From: Oligoflexia bacterium
GTDB lineage: Bacteria; Bdellovibrionota_C; UBA2361; JBGSMV01
Assembly: GCA_019694515.1 (NCBI GenBank)
Contig: JAIBBU010000009.1
Coordinates: forward strand, 1-64,000
DNA: 64,000 bases
Reading direction: 5' to 3'
Shown: positions 43,687-51,981 of the stretch, in pieces
Layout: each line of letters begins with the position of its first letter
Position numbering within the stretch: position 1 is the stretch's first letter
Translations under genes and position numbers: made by a program
Notes under the pieces: model-generated
What the model was told of the DNA's origin: nothing
What the model saw: only the letters and a program-made list of their open reading frames with translations
The model's database searches: none

Positions 43687-44562
43687 ATGGTAAAGCGTAT
43701 CGGGCTCTTCCTGCTCACGAACCTTCTCATAATTACTACGATTTCGATCGTAATAAGGGTGCTGGGAATAGACGCGCGCTACCTTAGCAATGGATCGCTG
43801 GACTATGCCGCCTTGATGAAAATCTGCCTGGTGTGGGGCATGACAGGATCGGTAATTTCGTTGGCACTCTCACGGGTGATGGCGAAATGGGCGATGGGAG
43901 TCCAGGTGCTAAAACCTGGTCAAGCGGGTCAATTTGAATGGCTGTGTGATTTGGTCAACCAGCTCGCCAAATCGGCTGGGTTGCCTAAGACCCCAGAGGT
44001 GGGCATTTACAATAGCCCCGAGATGAACGCGTTCGCGACCGGACCGACGCGCAACCGCGCACTGATTGCATTTTCCAGCGGAATCCTGAGCGGCATGGAT
44101 CGAGATCAAATTGCGGGAGTCGCCGGGCATGAGATGGCGCACATTGCAAATGGCGACATGGTTACCATGACACTGCTGCAGGGTATTATTAATGCGTTCG
44201 TGATGTTTTTATCCCGGGTGATCAGCTTTGCGATCAGTCAGGGAGTGAAGGAGGAACATCGAGGTCTGGTTAACATGTTGGTTCCGATCTTGCTCGATAT
44301 TTTCCTAAGCATTTTAGGCTCGCTAGTTGTGTGCTGGTTCTCCCGCCAAAGAGAATTTCGCGCCGACAAGGGCGGGGCACAGTACGCCGGACGAGAGCGG
44401 ATGGCCTCGGCCCTCCGGCGCCTAGCCGATGGAAGGCTGCTGCCAGAAGCGCACCCCTCGCTTGCTACCATGAAGATCTCGGGCCGACCCGGCGGCTTCC
44501 TCAGTCTCTTTGCCACCCACCCGCCCCTCGCCCTGCGCCTCCAGCGCCTATCCACTCCCTAG
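43687..44562 (+). CDS. htpX: membrane metalloprotease HtpX (M48)
   Basis: 291 residues. Four membrane helices (about 5-25, 45-62, 165-185, 195-215). The zinc site HEMAH is at 148-152 (GVAGHEMAHIANGD), with the third ligand likely Glu in REFRADKGGA. Also present: AFATGPTRNRALIAFSSG before the active site. HtpX degrades misfolded membrane proteins in the inner membrane. Adjacent to clpX, so two quality-control proteases are grouped. Its stop codon overlaps the first base of the palindrome that flanks the transposase. Confidence 0.95.
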   Translation: MVKRIGLFLLTNLLIITTISIVIRVLGIDARYLSNGSLDYAALMKICLVWGMTGSVISLALSRVMAKWAMGVQVLKPGQAGQFEWLCDLVNQLAKSAGLPKTPEVGIYNSPEMNAFATGPTRNRALIAFSSGILSGMDRDQIAGVAGHEMAHIANGDMVTMTLLQGIINAFVMFLSRVISFAISQGVKEEHRGLVNMLVPILLDIFLSILGSLVVCWFSRQREFRADKGGAQYAGRERMASALRRLADGRLLPEAHPSLATMKISGRPGGFLSLFATHPPLALRLQRLSTP

Positions 44563-44579
44563 TCTCGGAGACTTCGTAG
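44561..44579. repeat. left terminal palindrome of the transposase unit
   Basis: AGTCTCGGAGACTTCGTAG. It contains a 13-base perfect palindrome (AGTCTC-G-GAGACT). Its inverted counterpart at 45691-45709 matches at 18 of 19 positions. The first two bases overlap the htpX stop codon. Related palindromes occur at 57229 and 58144. Confidence 0.75.
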
Positions 44580-44724
44580 CATCGAATGGGGTGCAGGCTT
44601 GCGGCGGGCCTTCACGACTCCCCATGGCACAACAAAAATTGGTGCCAAATCTTGGATTTTAGCCTGCTTGGTACACGAATACGCGGCCTCATCAGAGACC
44701 TTTGCCGTTTGAGGACCGGCGCGG

Positions 44725-45657
44725 TTAACTGGGGACTAAGTTTAGCCTAAGGGGTCTGTAAGTACCCGGCGGGAAAACAACGGAATCATCTCCGCGGCGA
44801 TACCGTTCCGAAGCCTCCCTGAATGCGTCTACGACAGCAAAGTACCCACGCAGCACGGCATTTCGGGTTTTACGGCAGAGTGAAAGCACAAGCGGTCGAT
44901 AGCTATAGAGCGAGCTCTTCTTGGTGCGTAGGGGCTTTTGTCCTACACCCGTCTTTCGAATTTCAAGCTTCGGGGGGAACGCTTCACCTTTAGCGATTTT
45001 CTCTGCCACGGCAGTGGCGCACCTATGCTTCATGCTTGAAGTTAGCAGTGCCGCATACTCCGACTGGGTCTTGTCTTCGTATCCTGGCAGACGAGTAAAG
45101 GTAAGTTCTTCATCTTCAAGATAATCCTGTGGTTTAACCCGGCATCCCTTGCGCTTCGCCTCATTGTACTCCCAGCGTCTGAACAACTTGAACTTCAGCT
45201 TCCGTCCGCGAACGGAATCTTGAAAGGAATTATATCCAGAATACTCGCGGGGGTCCTTCACCAACCCAGCAAGCACCGCATTTAACGCACAATAGTAATA
45301 CCAATGTTCAATGTCCTCATTTCGGGGCAGCACCTGCTCCGCATACCGTCTAGACCAAAGCGGGCCACCATCAAACTCTTCCACTTCGGATTGCACTAGT
45401 TTTGCAAACATTGCATTAAAGGACCGCATAAATGCGGCCTTATTGCAGCGCGGAAATCGCGCAATCAAGTGATAATGATTGCCCATGAGACAAAACGCAT
45501 AAATAACTGCACCGTAAAGACGTTGATAGCGCGCCAGAAACGCCAGGACCTTGCGCTCTAGGGCGGGGTTATTAACGAACCAGAGGCGCGACCCAATTGT
45601 ACGGGTCGTAATGAGGAGGACATCCTCGCTATTTTCAATGCGTAAGGGCTGCGACAT
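44725..45657 (-). CDS. REP-associated tyrosine transposase (IS200-like, Y1/HUH)
   Basis: 310 residues. The HUH motif is in GNHYHLIARF (His-x-His), and the region with DGGPLWSRRYAEQVLPRNED and HWYYYCALNAVLAGLV is typical of the RAYT subclass, where a conserved tyrosine serves as nucleophile. These single-strand DNA endonucleases act on hairpin repeats. The gene is flanked by inverted palindromes at 44561-44579 and 45691-45709, which look like its recognition sites. The last ~130 residues are basic and unlike the core. Reads as full length, so it may be active. Whether it is a mobile element or a domesticated RAYT cannot be told from one copy. Confidence 0.87.
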   Translation of the reverse strand: MSQPLRIENSEDVLLITTRTIGSRLWFVNNPALERKVLAFLARYQRLYGAVIYAFCLMGNHYHLIARFPRCNKAAFMRSFNAMFAKLVQSEVEEFDGGPLWSRRYAEQVLPRNEDIEHWYYYCALNAVLAGLVKDPREYSGYNSFQDSVRGRKLKFKLFRRWEYNEAKRKGCRVKPQDYLEDEELTFTRLPGYEDKTQSEYAALLTSSMKHRCATAVAEKIAKGEAFPPKLEIRKTGVGQKPLRTKKSSLYSYRPLVLSLCRKTRNAVLRGYFAVVDAFREASERYRRGDDSVVFPPGTYRPLRLNLVPS

Positions 45658-45690
45658 ACCATATGTTCGTCGCCTACCCCGTTAAGTTTC

Positions 45691-45709
45691 CTACGAAGTC
45701 TCTGAGACT
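45691..45709. repeat. right terminal palindrome of the transposase unit
   Basis: CTACGAAGTCTCTGAGACT, containing AGTCTC-T-GAGACT. It is the inverted copy of 44561-44579 with one mismatch at the palindrome centre. It lies 34 bases upstream of the transposase start and overlaps the stop codon of the OmpA-type lipoprotein gene. Confidence 0.75.
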
Positions 45710-46403
45710 AGCGGTTTTCGATGATGACTTCGACGCGGCGGTTGCGGCGGCGTCCATCGTCACTGTTATTAGAGGCGATTGGGCGGGTTTCACCAAAGCC
45801 CTTCACTTCCAACTGGCGCCGCGCCACCCCATTGGAGACCAACGCGCCTGCCACGGAGTGAGCCCGGTCTTCTGATAGTCTCTGATTATATGAATAGCTG
45901 CCGATCGAGTCAGTGTGTCCTTCAACCGCAACATTCCGATGACCACCTTCACGACGTATGATCGCCGCAATATCGGCGGCACTGCGCCGCGCGGAGCCGG
46001 TCAAGGCTGCGCTTCCGAACTCAAACAACACATCGGGAAGGTTTACTACAAGGCCGCGATTGGTTTCATGCACATCCAGTCCCCGACTTCGAAGCTCATC
46101 CAACATTCTTCGATTTTCGGCGAGCTCACGATCCTGATCCGCGATACGCCGATCTTGCTCGGCAGCTGCGTTTTCGGAATTATCCATCTCGTTACCGATC
46201 AGTCCGCCGGACAATGCTCCGATGGCCGAACCGATTGCGATCCCAGCACCAGTACTCCCCACCTGATTGCCAACAATTGCACCTAGCCCTGCTCCCAAAG
46301 CCCCGCCGGCCAATGCGCCTTTTTCGCGGTTTCTAACGTTTTGGGCCTCGCACCCGGCCAGTCCAGCACATAGCGCGATACAGAGCAGCAACCGACGAGA
46401 CAT
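45708..46403 (-). CDS. OmpA-family glycine-zipper lipoprotein
   Basis: 231 residues. Lipobox LAGC at Cys18. Residues about 30-75 are a glycine-zipper (GALAGGALGAGLGAIVGNQVG), often forming membrane-inserted helices. A coiled-coil-like linker (about 80-105) leads to an OmpA/MotB-type peptidoglycan-binding domain (about 120-231) with VLFEFGSAALTGSA, VEGHTDSIGS, QRLSEDRAHSVAGAL and RRNRRVEV. It should link the outer membrane to the wall. AAGGA precedes the ATG. Third of three paralogous lipoprotein genes that share the zipper; it lies 3 bases after the second. Confidence 0.92.
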   Translation of the reverse strand: MSRRLLLCIALCAGLAGCEAQNVRNREKGALAGGALGAGLGAIVGNQVGSTGAGIAIGSAIGALSGGLIGNEMDNSENAAAEQDRRIADQDRELAENRRMLDELRSRGLDVHETNRGLVVNLPDVLFEFGSAALTGSARRSAADIAAIIRREGGHRNVAVEGHTDSIGSYSYNQRLSEDRAHSVAGALVSNGVARRQLEVKGFGETRPIASNNSDDGRRRNRRVEVIIENR

Positions 46404-46406
46404 AAA

Positions 46407-47270
46407 CTATCCTTGTACCTTGGTGTTACTAAGATTGGACTGCGCTTCCCTATAGTCTGGATTTAATCTAAGCGCCTCCTTAAATTCAAACTCCGCATCC
46501 TGGCGCCGTCCCAGCGAGAGGTAAACTTCACCCAGTCCATTATGGAAAATGGCGCTATCGGGACAGAGGCGCAGCGCGCGTCGATAGTGAAAAAGCTTGT
46601 CAGCCGATTCCGCCGCGACTTGAGCGCTACGCACTTCAGTTTGAGCCTTCTGACACTCCTCTCCCTGTGGAAGGGTATTCAGAGCTGTTTCCTGAGATCG
46701 CCCTAAGGACTGTTCTACAATCGGAGCTTCAACCGCTGCTCGCGGGCTGCTCCAGCTGTCCTTAATGACCTCGCGTGCAGGAGTATTGCCCTGGTCTGCG
46801 ATGACTGTGGTCTCTCGAATGGTACCGCGCGCCGCTCCAGGCAAAGTGCTGGCGGCGTAGTTTCTGCTCTCCGTGGGCATCGAGCCGTAACGACCCTTCG
46901 CGACACTCCCCGGGCTTCCCGAATCTCGATAAGAAATTCCATCCTGAGTGCTACGTCGTAATTCATCAATTTCGGCTCGATGCGCCGCGAGCGCACGCTC
47001 TTGCTGCTCGATCGCTTGATCCTGGCTCTTGAGCGCCTTCTGGTCCGCCTCTAATGCGTTTCCAACCGCAGCGCCGGCACCAGCTCCAGCCAGTGCACCT
47101 AACGTCATGCCGCCAACCGTGCTACCAGTTTGATTGCCCACCAGCGCGCCTACGCCAGCGCCTAGCACTCCACCCGTTGCAGCCCCAACCTGAGTTGTTT
47201 CACCTGCTTCAGTGCACCCTAAGATTCCCGCGCAGACCGAAAGAACAATGAATCCGTTAACTATACGCAT
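46407..47270 (-). CDS. glycine-zipper lipoprotein with TPR-like C-terminus
   Basis: 287 residues. Lipobox LGC at Cys19. A glycine-zipper (GVLGAGVGALVGNQTG; LAGAGAGAAVGNAL) at about 33-72 is followed by a coiled-coil-like stretch (EADQKALKSQDQAIEQQERAL). A low-complexity middle (about 105-180) follows. A TPR-like pair near the C-terminus covers about 220-280 (LFHYRRALRLCPDSAIFHNGLGEVY; RRQDAEFEFKEAL). AGGAG precedes the ATG at 47270. It shares the zipper with its two neighbours but not the OmpA domain. Likely envelope-associated; function unknown. Confidence 0.85.
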   Translation of the reverse strand: MRIVNGFIVLSVCAGILGCTEAGETTQVGAATGGVLGAGVGALVGNQTGSTVGGMTLGALAGAGAGAAVGNALEADQKALKSQDQAIEQQERALAAHRAEIDELRRSTQDGISYRDSGSPGSVAKGRYGSMPTESRNYAASTLPGAARGTIRETTVIADQGNTPAREVIKDSWSSPRAAVEAPIVEQSLGRSQETALNTLPQGEECQKAQTEVRSAQVAAESADKLFHYRRALRLCPDSAIFHNGLGEVYLSLGRRQDAEFEFKEALRLNPDYREAQSNLSNTKVQG

Positions 47271-47282
47271 CGAAACTCCTGA

Positions 47283-47690
47283 CTAATAAGCAAAACTATC
47301 ATTACTCGCAGGTCTACTACCCCGATTTGAATCATAGGGGCGATATTGATCGTTGTGATATTCTTGGCGTTTCAGATCTTCAATTTCGCGACGTTGACGC
47401 TGCATCTCCTCTTCCTGCCGGCGTAAATACTCTTCCTGAGTTTGAATACGCTCCTCCTGGGTATCCTGAGAATCTCCTACCAAGCCTCCTGCCAAAGCAC
47501 CAGCGGCAGCTCCAATCGCAATTCCCGCACCGGTGTTCCCAACCTGATTCCCGACGATCGCGCCTAGTCCGGCACCAAGAGCGCCGCCGCCCAAAGCTCC
47601 GCCTTCGCGATTACTCAATCTATTACCCTCACAACCCGCCAAAACCGCTGCGACTAGCAACACCAGCGGCATACTCTTCCAGAAAGCCAT
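47283..47690 (-). CDS. small glycine-zipper lipoprotein
   Basis: 135 residues from the ATG at 47690, chosen because it begins a lipoprotein signal peptide (MAFWKSMPLVLLVAAVLAGC) with GGGG upstream; the ATG at 47711 would prepend 7 residues. The zipper (GALGGGALGAGLGAIVGNQVG) is nearly the same as in the OmpA-type neighbour. The C-terminal half is a charged coiled-coil (QEEYLRRQEEEMQRQRREIE). First of three tandem paralogues; 69 bases separate it from the lspA stop upstream. Confidence 0.83.
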   Translation of the reverse strand: MAFWKSMPLVLLVAAVLAGCEGNRLSNREGGALGGGALGAGLGAIVGNQVGNTGAGIAIGAAAGALAGGLVGDSQDTQEERIQTQEEYLRRQEEEMQRQRREIEDLKRQEYHNDQYRPYDSNRGSRPASNDSFAY

Positions 47691-47759
47691 AAAGCCCCAA
47701 TTAATAAACAACGTTTCGCGAATTCTACCCCAATAAAGACGAGTACAAAACAGTAATAT

Positions 47760-48254
47760 TCAGGGCATCTGTTGAGGCTTGCTTGCAGTGACTCCCTTTA
47801 TCACTAACAGCACCACCCCGATGCAGATCGCACTATCGGCGAGGTTAAAGGCTGGCCAGTGATAATCGGAAAGGTACAGATCCAGAAAATCCACAACCCG
47901 CCCAAACCGAAAGCGATCGACCAAGTTACCAAACGCACCTCCGAGCACCAGCGCCAATGCGGCGCGCCCGATCGGATCGCGGCGATAGTCCACGAATAGC
48001 AGGTACAAAACCACCGCCAGCGCAAGGCTGGTCGTGCCGATCAAAGCTGCAATGCGTAAACCATCAGAGAGGCCGGCAAAAAGGCCGAAAGCCACACCGG
48101 GATTCATCGCGAGGGTTAAATTAAAAAAGTCTGGAATCACTTCGATCACCTGACCAAGACTGACGGAATCCAAAATGGCCTGTTTGGAAATTTGATCGAG
48201 CAACGTTATGGATAGGGCTGTCGCCAGGAAAACGATAATGGTGCGAATCTTCAT
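47760..48254 (-). CDS. lspA: lipoprotein signal peptidase (signal peptidase II)
   Basis: 164 residues with four membrane helices. Family motifs: LDQISKQ near the N-terminus, NPGVAFGLF, and the catalytic aspartates in GNLVDRFRFGRVVDF and FNLADSAI. It cleaves prolipoproteins at the lipobox Cys in the inner membrane. Its ATG overlaps the stop codon of the WD40-like lipoprotein gene (ATGA). Five lipoprotein genes lie in this window (the three paralogues, the WD40-like one and the TPR one), so an adjacent lspA makes sense. Confidence 0.96.
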   Translation of the reverse strand: MKIRTIIVFLATALSITLLDQISKQAILDSVSLGQVIEVIPDFFNLTLAMNPGVAFGLFAGLSDGLRIAALIGTTSLALAVVLYLLFVDYRRDPIGRAALALVLGGAFGNLVDRFRFGRVVDFLDLYLSDYHWPAFNLADSAICIGVVLLVIKGVTASKPQQMP

Positions 48255-49426
48255 GCGGCCTGCTTTATAATTGAGACTTCCAACAATCTGCCTTCCTTCG
48301 TCCCAGCTACCACTTTTTCGGTCGTCTCAAAAACCACTCGGCGTGCTTCCGGCATTGATACTTCCATGACCTTATCAATTTTTCCTTCCGCTTCACCACC
48401 GTCATTCCGCATGCCCAGAGTAAAATCCCAAATCACCAATCGACCGTCACGTCCAATAGTTGCAACACGATTAGCCGCGGGAGCGATCGCCATATCCAAG
48501 ATCAGTCCATTATGAGCCGGTTGCACGGCCGAGCGGCGAAATCCCCGCACTTGCCAAAGCTCCAGGGACCCATCCTGCATTCCAGCCAAGAGCGCCGTGC
48601 CGTCGGCTGAGCTCTGAAGATGATCAACACTCAGCCGATCGGGGCGACCTGCCAGAGTGCGGATGGCCTTATTTCCAAAAAACCGCTCACCGAAAAGATT
48701 TTTATCGTACTCACCCTTAAAGAGATCCGCATCGTAGTAGTACCAAGCATTAAGACCGCCCTGCCAATCACCACTAAAAAATAGTCGCCCGAGGGGATGT
48801 GCTCGAACGGCGCTCACCAACCCAGCCGGCCCGATATAGCTCTCCAGAATCTTCTGCCGAGCGTCTTTACTCAAATTCGATCTGCCGCCACTCCTAAGCT
48901 CTTGGGCAAAATTCCACAGATAAATCCGGCCATCCGCGGCGCCGATTAATAATCCAGCCCCTGAGGGCGTAAAATCCAGCGAAACCACCCGTGCCTTCAA
49001 GTCTGACAGAGAAGCGATCTCGGTCCCCGTAGACAGTCCGTAAATACGGACTACGGAGTCATAGCTGGCTGCCATTAAGAGCTTCTCCTCCCGCATCGCC
49101 AGGGTGCCAATGCCGGACTGAAGCTGCATAAGCTGCCGTGCGCCACCTTGGGGCAGATCCCAGAGTAGAACCGCCCCCCTGCTATCAACCGAAATCAAGG
49201 TCACGAACTTAGCTTGCACCTCCGCTGGGAGACGAAAAATTCGAAGGATCTCAGCAGAATGGCCCGAAACCGTCTTTAAATTTGCCCTGGGGGGCAGCCC
49301 GCCTTCCATCGGGGCTAAATCGGTGATATTAATAGGCGTTCTCTCGGCCGGTAGGCACGCACTCAGAGTGATTGCGAGCACCAGAGCAGCTAGCCACCTC
49401 CATAGGCGAGTCCACGTGGACAACAT
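48251..49426 (-). CDS. WD40-like beta-propeller lipoprotein
   Basis: 391 residues from the ATG at 49426, chosen because it starts a lipoprotein signal peptide (WRWLAALVLAITLSAC). Longer in-frame starts at 49621 and 49732 exist. The 49732 one would overlap the divergent gene, and both would place 65-100 polar residues before the signal. The mature part is beta-propeller-like repeats with typical WD blade ends (SVDSRGAVLLWDLP; GAADGRIYLWNF; FFSGDWQGGLNAWYY; AGMQDGSLELWQV; IGRDGRLVIWDF), five or more blades. Periplasmic, anchored by lipid. Propellers bind partner proteins; the partner is unknown. Overlaps lspA by four bases. Confidence 0.82.
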   Translation of the reverse strand: MLSTWTRLWRWLAALVLAITLSACLPAERTPINITDLAPMEGGLPPRANLKTVSGHSAEILRIFRLPAEVQAKFVTLISVDSRGAVLLWDLPQGGARQLMQLQSGIGTLAMREEKLLMAASYDSVVRIYGLSTGTEIASLSDLKARVVSLDFTPSGAGLLIGAADGRIYLWNFAQELRSGGRSNLSKDARQKILESYIGPAGLVSAVRAHPLGRLFFSGDWQGGLNAWYYYDADLFKGEYDKNLFGERFFGNKAIRTLAGRPDRLSVDHLQSSADGTALLAGMQDGSLELWQVRGFRRSAVQPAHNGLILDMAIAPAANRVATIGRDGRLVIWDFTLGMRNDGGEAEGKIDKVMEVSMPEARRVVFETTEKVVAGTKEGRLLEVSIIKQAA

Positions 49427-49670
49427 CCGAGCGGAGAATTCCAAGGAGGAAGCTGGAGAGTTGGCCAAAGCGACACCCGGTAAGTGAAGCTTTTGAGAGA
49501 GCAATTTCTGAGATGCCTGCTTTAGAGCAATCAGTTTCTCCTGAGTCACGTTCTTTTGAACCGTTGGCTCGGATGAGAAATCAAATTTTGAAGCAGCACC
49601 AAAGAGCGTTGGGTTGGACATAACTTTAGAGTTAAACAGCCGCGCGGTAATACTTGTGTCTAGAATAACT

Positions 49671-49698
49671 TTGTCTAGCGAACTGTAACCTTTATATT
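49671..49698 (+). promoter_or_regulatory. candidate sigma70 promoter for the helicase-like gene
   Basis: TTGTCT (49671-49676), a 16-base spacer and TATATT (49693-49698). The -10 ends 12 bases before the ATG at 49711, so the 5' leader would be very short and no Shine-Dalgarno is visible. The mRNA may be leaderless, or a later start is used. Confidence 0.4.
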
Positions 49699-49710
49699 GG
49701 CGGTTAATAA

Positions 49711-51060
49711 ATGCACGACGAAAATACATCAACCATTTCTGACGGGCAAACAGATCAGAGCACCACGAACTCTAATATCCAGCAGGGATATTACGAGGTC
49801 GGCGCGGAGTTGCTCTCTAAGCCCGGACTGCTTTGCGACGTGATTGAAGCTGAAGGCTGCCCTCCCACTATCATTTTCTGCAATGCCCCCTCGGACGCTG
49901 ATTTCGTTGATATCATTCTGAAACGCCGCGGCATTACCTCCCGCAAGCTGATCGGACACATTCCACGTCCCAAGCTGGATCGCGCCGTGGAAGAGCTTAA
50001 GGAAGGCAAACTGTCCGTGTTGGTAATGACGGACGTCTCAGCCGAGGCACTTGATCCCCAGCAGGTTGCGCTGATGATCAATCATGCAATTCCGTCCGAC
50101 CCTGAGGTTTACATAGAACGGCTGTCTAAGATCGCCGAAGGCACTCCCGCCCGTGTGATTAGCTTGATCAGCCCCCTGGATTTCAGCAACTTCCATTACC
50201 TCAAGAAGGTGGTAGATGGAGAATTTTCAAAATTGGAGGCACCCGCACCCGAGCAGGTAGTCCGGCGTAGAGTGCAAACATTGGCCAATACAGCCGAACA
50301 GAACAGCGCCCTTTACGACGAGAAGACCAAGCAGATTGCCGCGCTGGTGGTGGAAGATGCTGCCAATCGCGAACGCATCGTAACTTATCTTGTGCACCTG
50401 ATGCTCAATAGCTCCGCCAACACCTCGAGTGGGGGCGACAGTTATGAAGATCGACGCGGTGGACGACGCGATCGCGACAATCGCGACAGCCGAGGAGATC
50501 GGGGCGATCGCGGAGATCGAGGCGATCGAGGCGACCGCCGCAGAGGCAGACGTGACTACGAGTCAGAAGATTTCGGCGCTGAGAACGGAGACTCTAATCA
50601 GCGTGAGTTTGACAGCGAAGAGGGTGATGACCGTCGCGGAAACCGCGACATGGACCGCCCGCGCGGCCCGTCACCCAAAGAGGTGCGGCTATACGTTGGT
50701 GCCGGCTCAAAACACGGAATGACTCAGGATGAAGTAATCCAGCTCTTAACAGAGGGACTATCAGGCACCGAGTTTGATTCACGCACCGACCTAGTAAAGC
50801 GCTTTGCCGCGCGGGATCTGTACTCCTTCGTGGACATCCCTGAGGAAGCTGCAGCCCTAGCTCTCAATGGATTGAAAGATCAGAGCCGCTCTAATGGCGA
50901 TCCGCTCTTTGTATGCAAGGCCGCGGTGATTCCAGTGGGACGCGGCGCCGAGGAAGGCGCGCCCCGTGAAGGTGGGCAACGCGAGCGCTTTGCAACACGC
51001 GATGATTCCGAAGACGAAAGCGGCAACGGTGCCGGCTTCTCCGATGACGAAGAAGAATAA
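49711..51060 (+). CDS. orphan, degenerate DEAD-box helicase second domain with DbpA-type RNA-binding tail
   Basis: 449 residues. The only helicase part is a RecA2-like domain (about 25-170): motif IV IIFCN (54-58), then motif V as TDVSAEALD (canonical TDVAARGLD) and, in place of the arginine-finger HRxGRxGR, YIERLSKIAEG. The first RecA domain with Walker A, DEAD and SAT is absent, and no nearby frame supplies it. A glycine/arginine/aspartate-rich linker follows (about 247-282, RGDRGDR repeats). The C-terminal 325-406 matches the DbpA RNA-binding domain of helicases (RLYVGAGSKHGMTQDEVIQLL). So it cannot hydrolyse ATP as a helicase by itself. It may be an RNA-binding scaffold. Convergent with the kinase gene. 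Confidence 0.85.
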   Translation: MHDENTSTISDGQTDQSTTNSNIQQGYYEVGAELLSKPGLLCDVIEAEGCPPTIIFCNAPSDADFVDIILKRRGITSRKLIGHIPRPKLDRAVEELKEGKLSVLVMTDVSAEALDPQQVALMINHAIPSDPEVYIERLSKIAEGTPARVISLISPLDFSNFHYLKKVVDGEFSKLEAPAPEQVVRRRVQTLANTAEQNSALYDEKTKQIAALVVEDAANRERIVTYLVHLMLNSSANTSSGGDSYEDRRGGRRDRDNRDSRGDRGDRGDRGDRGDRRRGRRDYESEDFGAENGDSNQREFDSEEGDDRRGNRDMDRPRGPSPKEVRLYVGAGSKHGMTQDEVIQLLTEGLSGTEFDSRTDLVKRFAARDLYSFVDIPEEAAALALNGLKDQSRSNGDPLFVCKAAVIPVGRGAEEGAPREGGQRERFATRDDSEDESGNGAGFSDDEEE

Positions 51061-51069
51061 GCAGATTAG

Positions 51070-51981
51070 TTAGGCGTTAATTTCGCTCAGCATCGGCAGC
51101 AACATCTGCGGCGCTAATCCTTGCAGATCTGCTCCGCGGTTGAAGCGCAGCGACTCTAGTTGAATTAGCATCTCTTGAGCGCTTTGGAAGCGTTTATCAG
51201 GAGCGCGTTGCAGCGCTTTCAGGACAATCGCGCTAAGCTGCAGCGGACAATCCTTGCGCAGCGTGTGCGGAGGGGCCGCGTCAAATCGCACCCGGCTGGT
51301 CAAAGTCTCCAGCAGCGACCCTTTCTTAAAGGGCAATCTGCCCGTAATTAGCTCGTATCCAATTACCCCCAGCGCATAAATATCCGAACGTTCGTCAAAC
51401 ACCCCTTTTTCTATATATTCGGGGCTAAGATAGTTCATCGTGCCAATCAAACTTTGATTGCACTGCTCAGCGCTATCGGCACTTGGGGCGGCAATCCCAA
51501 AATCAGCAACCTTCAGATTTCCGGCAACATCCACAAGAATATTTTCAGGCTTAAGATCGCGATGCAGAACTCCGGAACGATGGATCGCCCTCAGAGCCGA
51601 GCAGATCTGAATCAGCGCCTTTTCACAAAACTCAAGCGGCAGAATACGAGAGCGATCGATCTGCTCTGCTAGCGTTCCTCCGGAGACATACTCCATGCTA
51701 AACGCGCGGTAGTTCTCGTCCTGGAAGAAGCTCTCGGTCTTAATGACATTGGGATGATCAACGGACGCTGCTAGAATCATCTCGCGGCGAATACAGCCAG
51801 AGCCGCCCACGGGCAGACTTTCAGCTGCAAAAACTTTGAGGGCCACTTCAAGACCGCGCCGAATTCTATCGCGGCAGAGGTACACAGCCCCCTGCTCACT
51901 AAGATGAAGACACCTGACTACTTCGAATCTCCCAAAGAGCAAGGTGCCGGTATGAATTGTAGAAAAACCTAATTCATTCAT
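51070..51981 (-). CDS. cytoplasmic eukaryotic-like Ser/Thr protein kinase
   Basis: 303 residues, essentially one kinase domain. Lysine of subdomain II is Lys49 (VALKVF), the catalytic loop is HRDLKPEN (140-147, Asp142), and DFG is at 160-162. GTMNYLSPEY and DIYALGVIGYELITGRLPF follow. The glycine loop is degenerate (LHLSEQGAVYLC), and the activation segment lacks the usual two-residue phospho-site pattern. There is no transmembrane helix or sensor domain after the kinase, so it is soluble, unlike most PknB-type kinases. It is convergent with the helicase-like gene, 9 bases away. Confidence 0.93.
   Translation of the reverse strand: MNELGFSTIHTGTLLFGRFEVVRCLHLSEQGAVYLCRDRIRRGLEVALKVFAAESLPVGGSGCIRREMILAASVDHPNVIKTESFFQDENYRAFSMEYVSGGTLAEQIDRSRILPLEFCEKALIQICSALRAIHRSGVLHRDLKPENILVDVAGNLKVADFGIAAPSADSAEQCNQSLIGTMNYLSPEYIEKGVFDERSDIYALGVIGYELITGRLPFKKGSLLETLTSRVRFDAAPPHTLRKDCPLQLSAIVLKALQRAPDKRFQSAQEMLIQLESLRFNRGADLQGLAPQMLLPMLSEINA

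Noticed and set aside
45663..46286. Rightward frames opposite the OmpA-type lipoprotein gene
   Set aside because: They mirror the well-supported OmpA and glycine-zipper coding sequence and have no recognisable product.
49427..49732. N-terminal extension of the WD40-like lipoprotein
   Set aside because: It would place about 65-100 polar residues before a clear lipoprotein signal, and the longest version overlaps the divergent helicase-like gene; the start at 49426 fits better, though 49621 remains possible.
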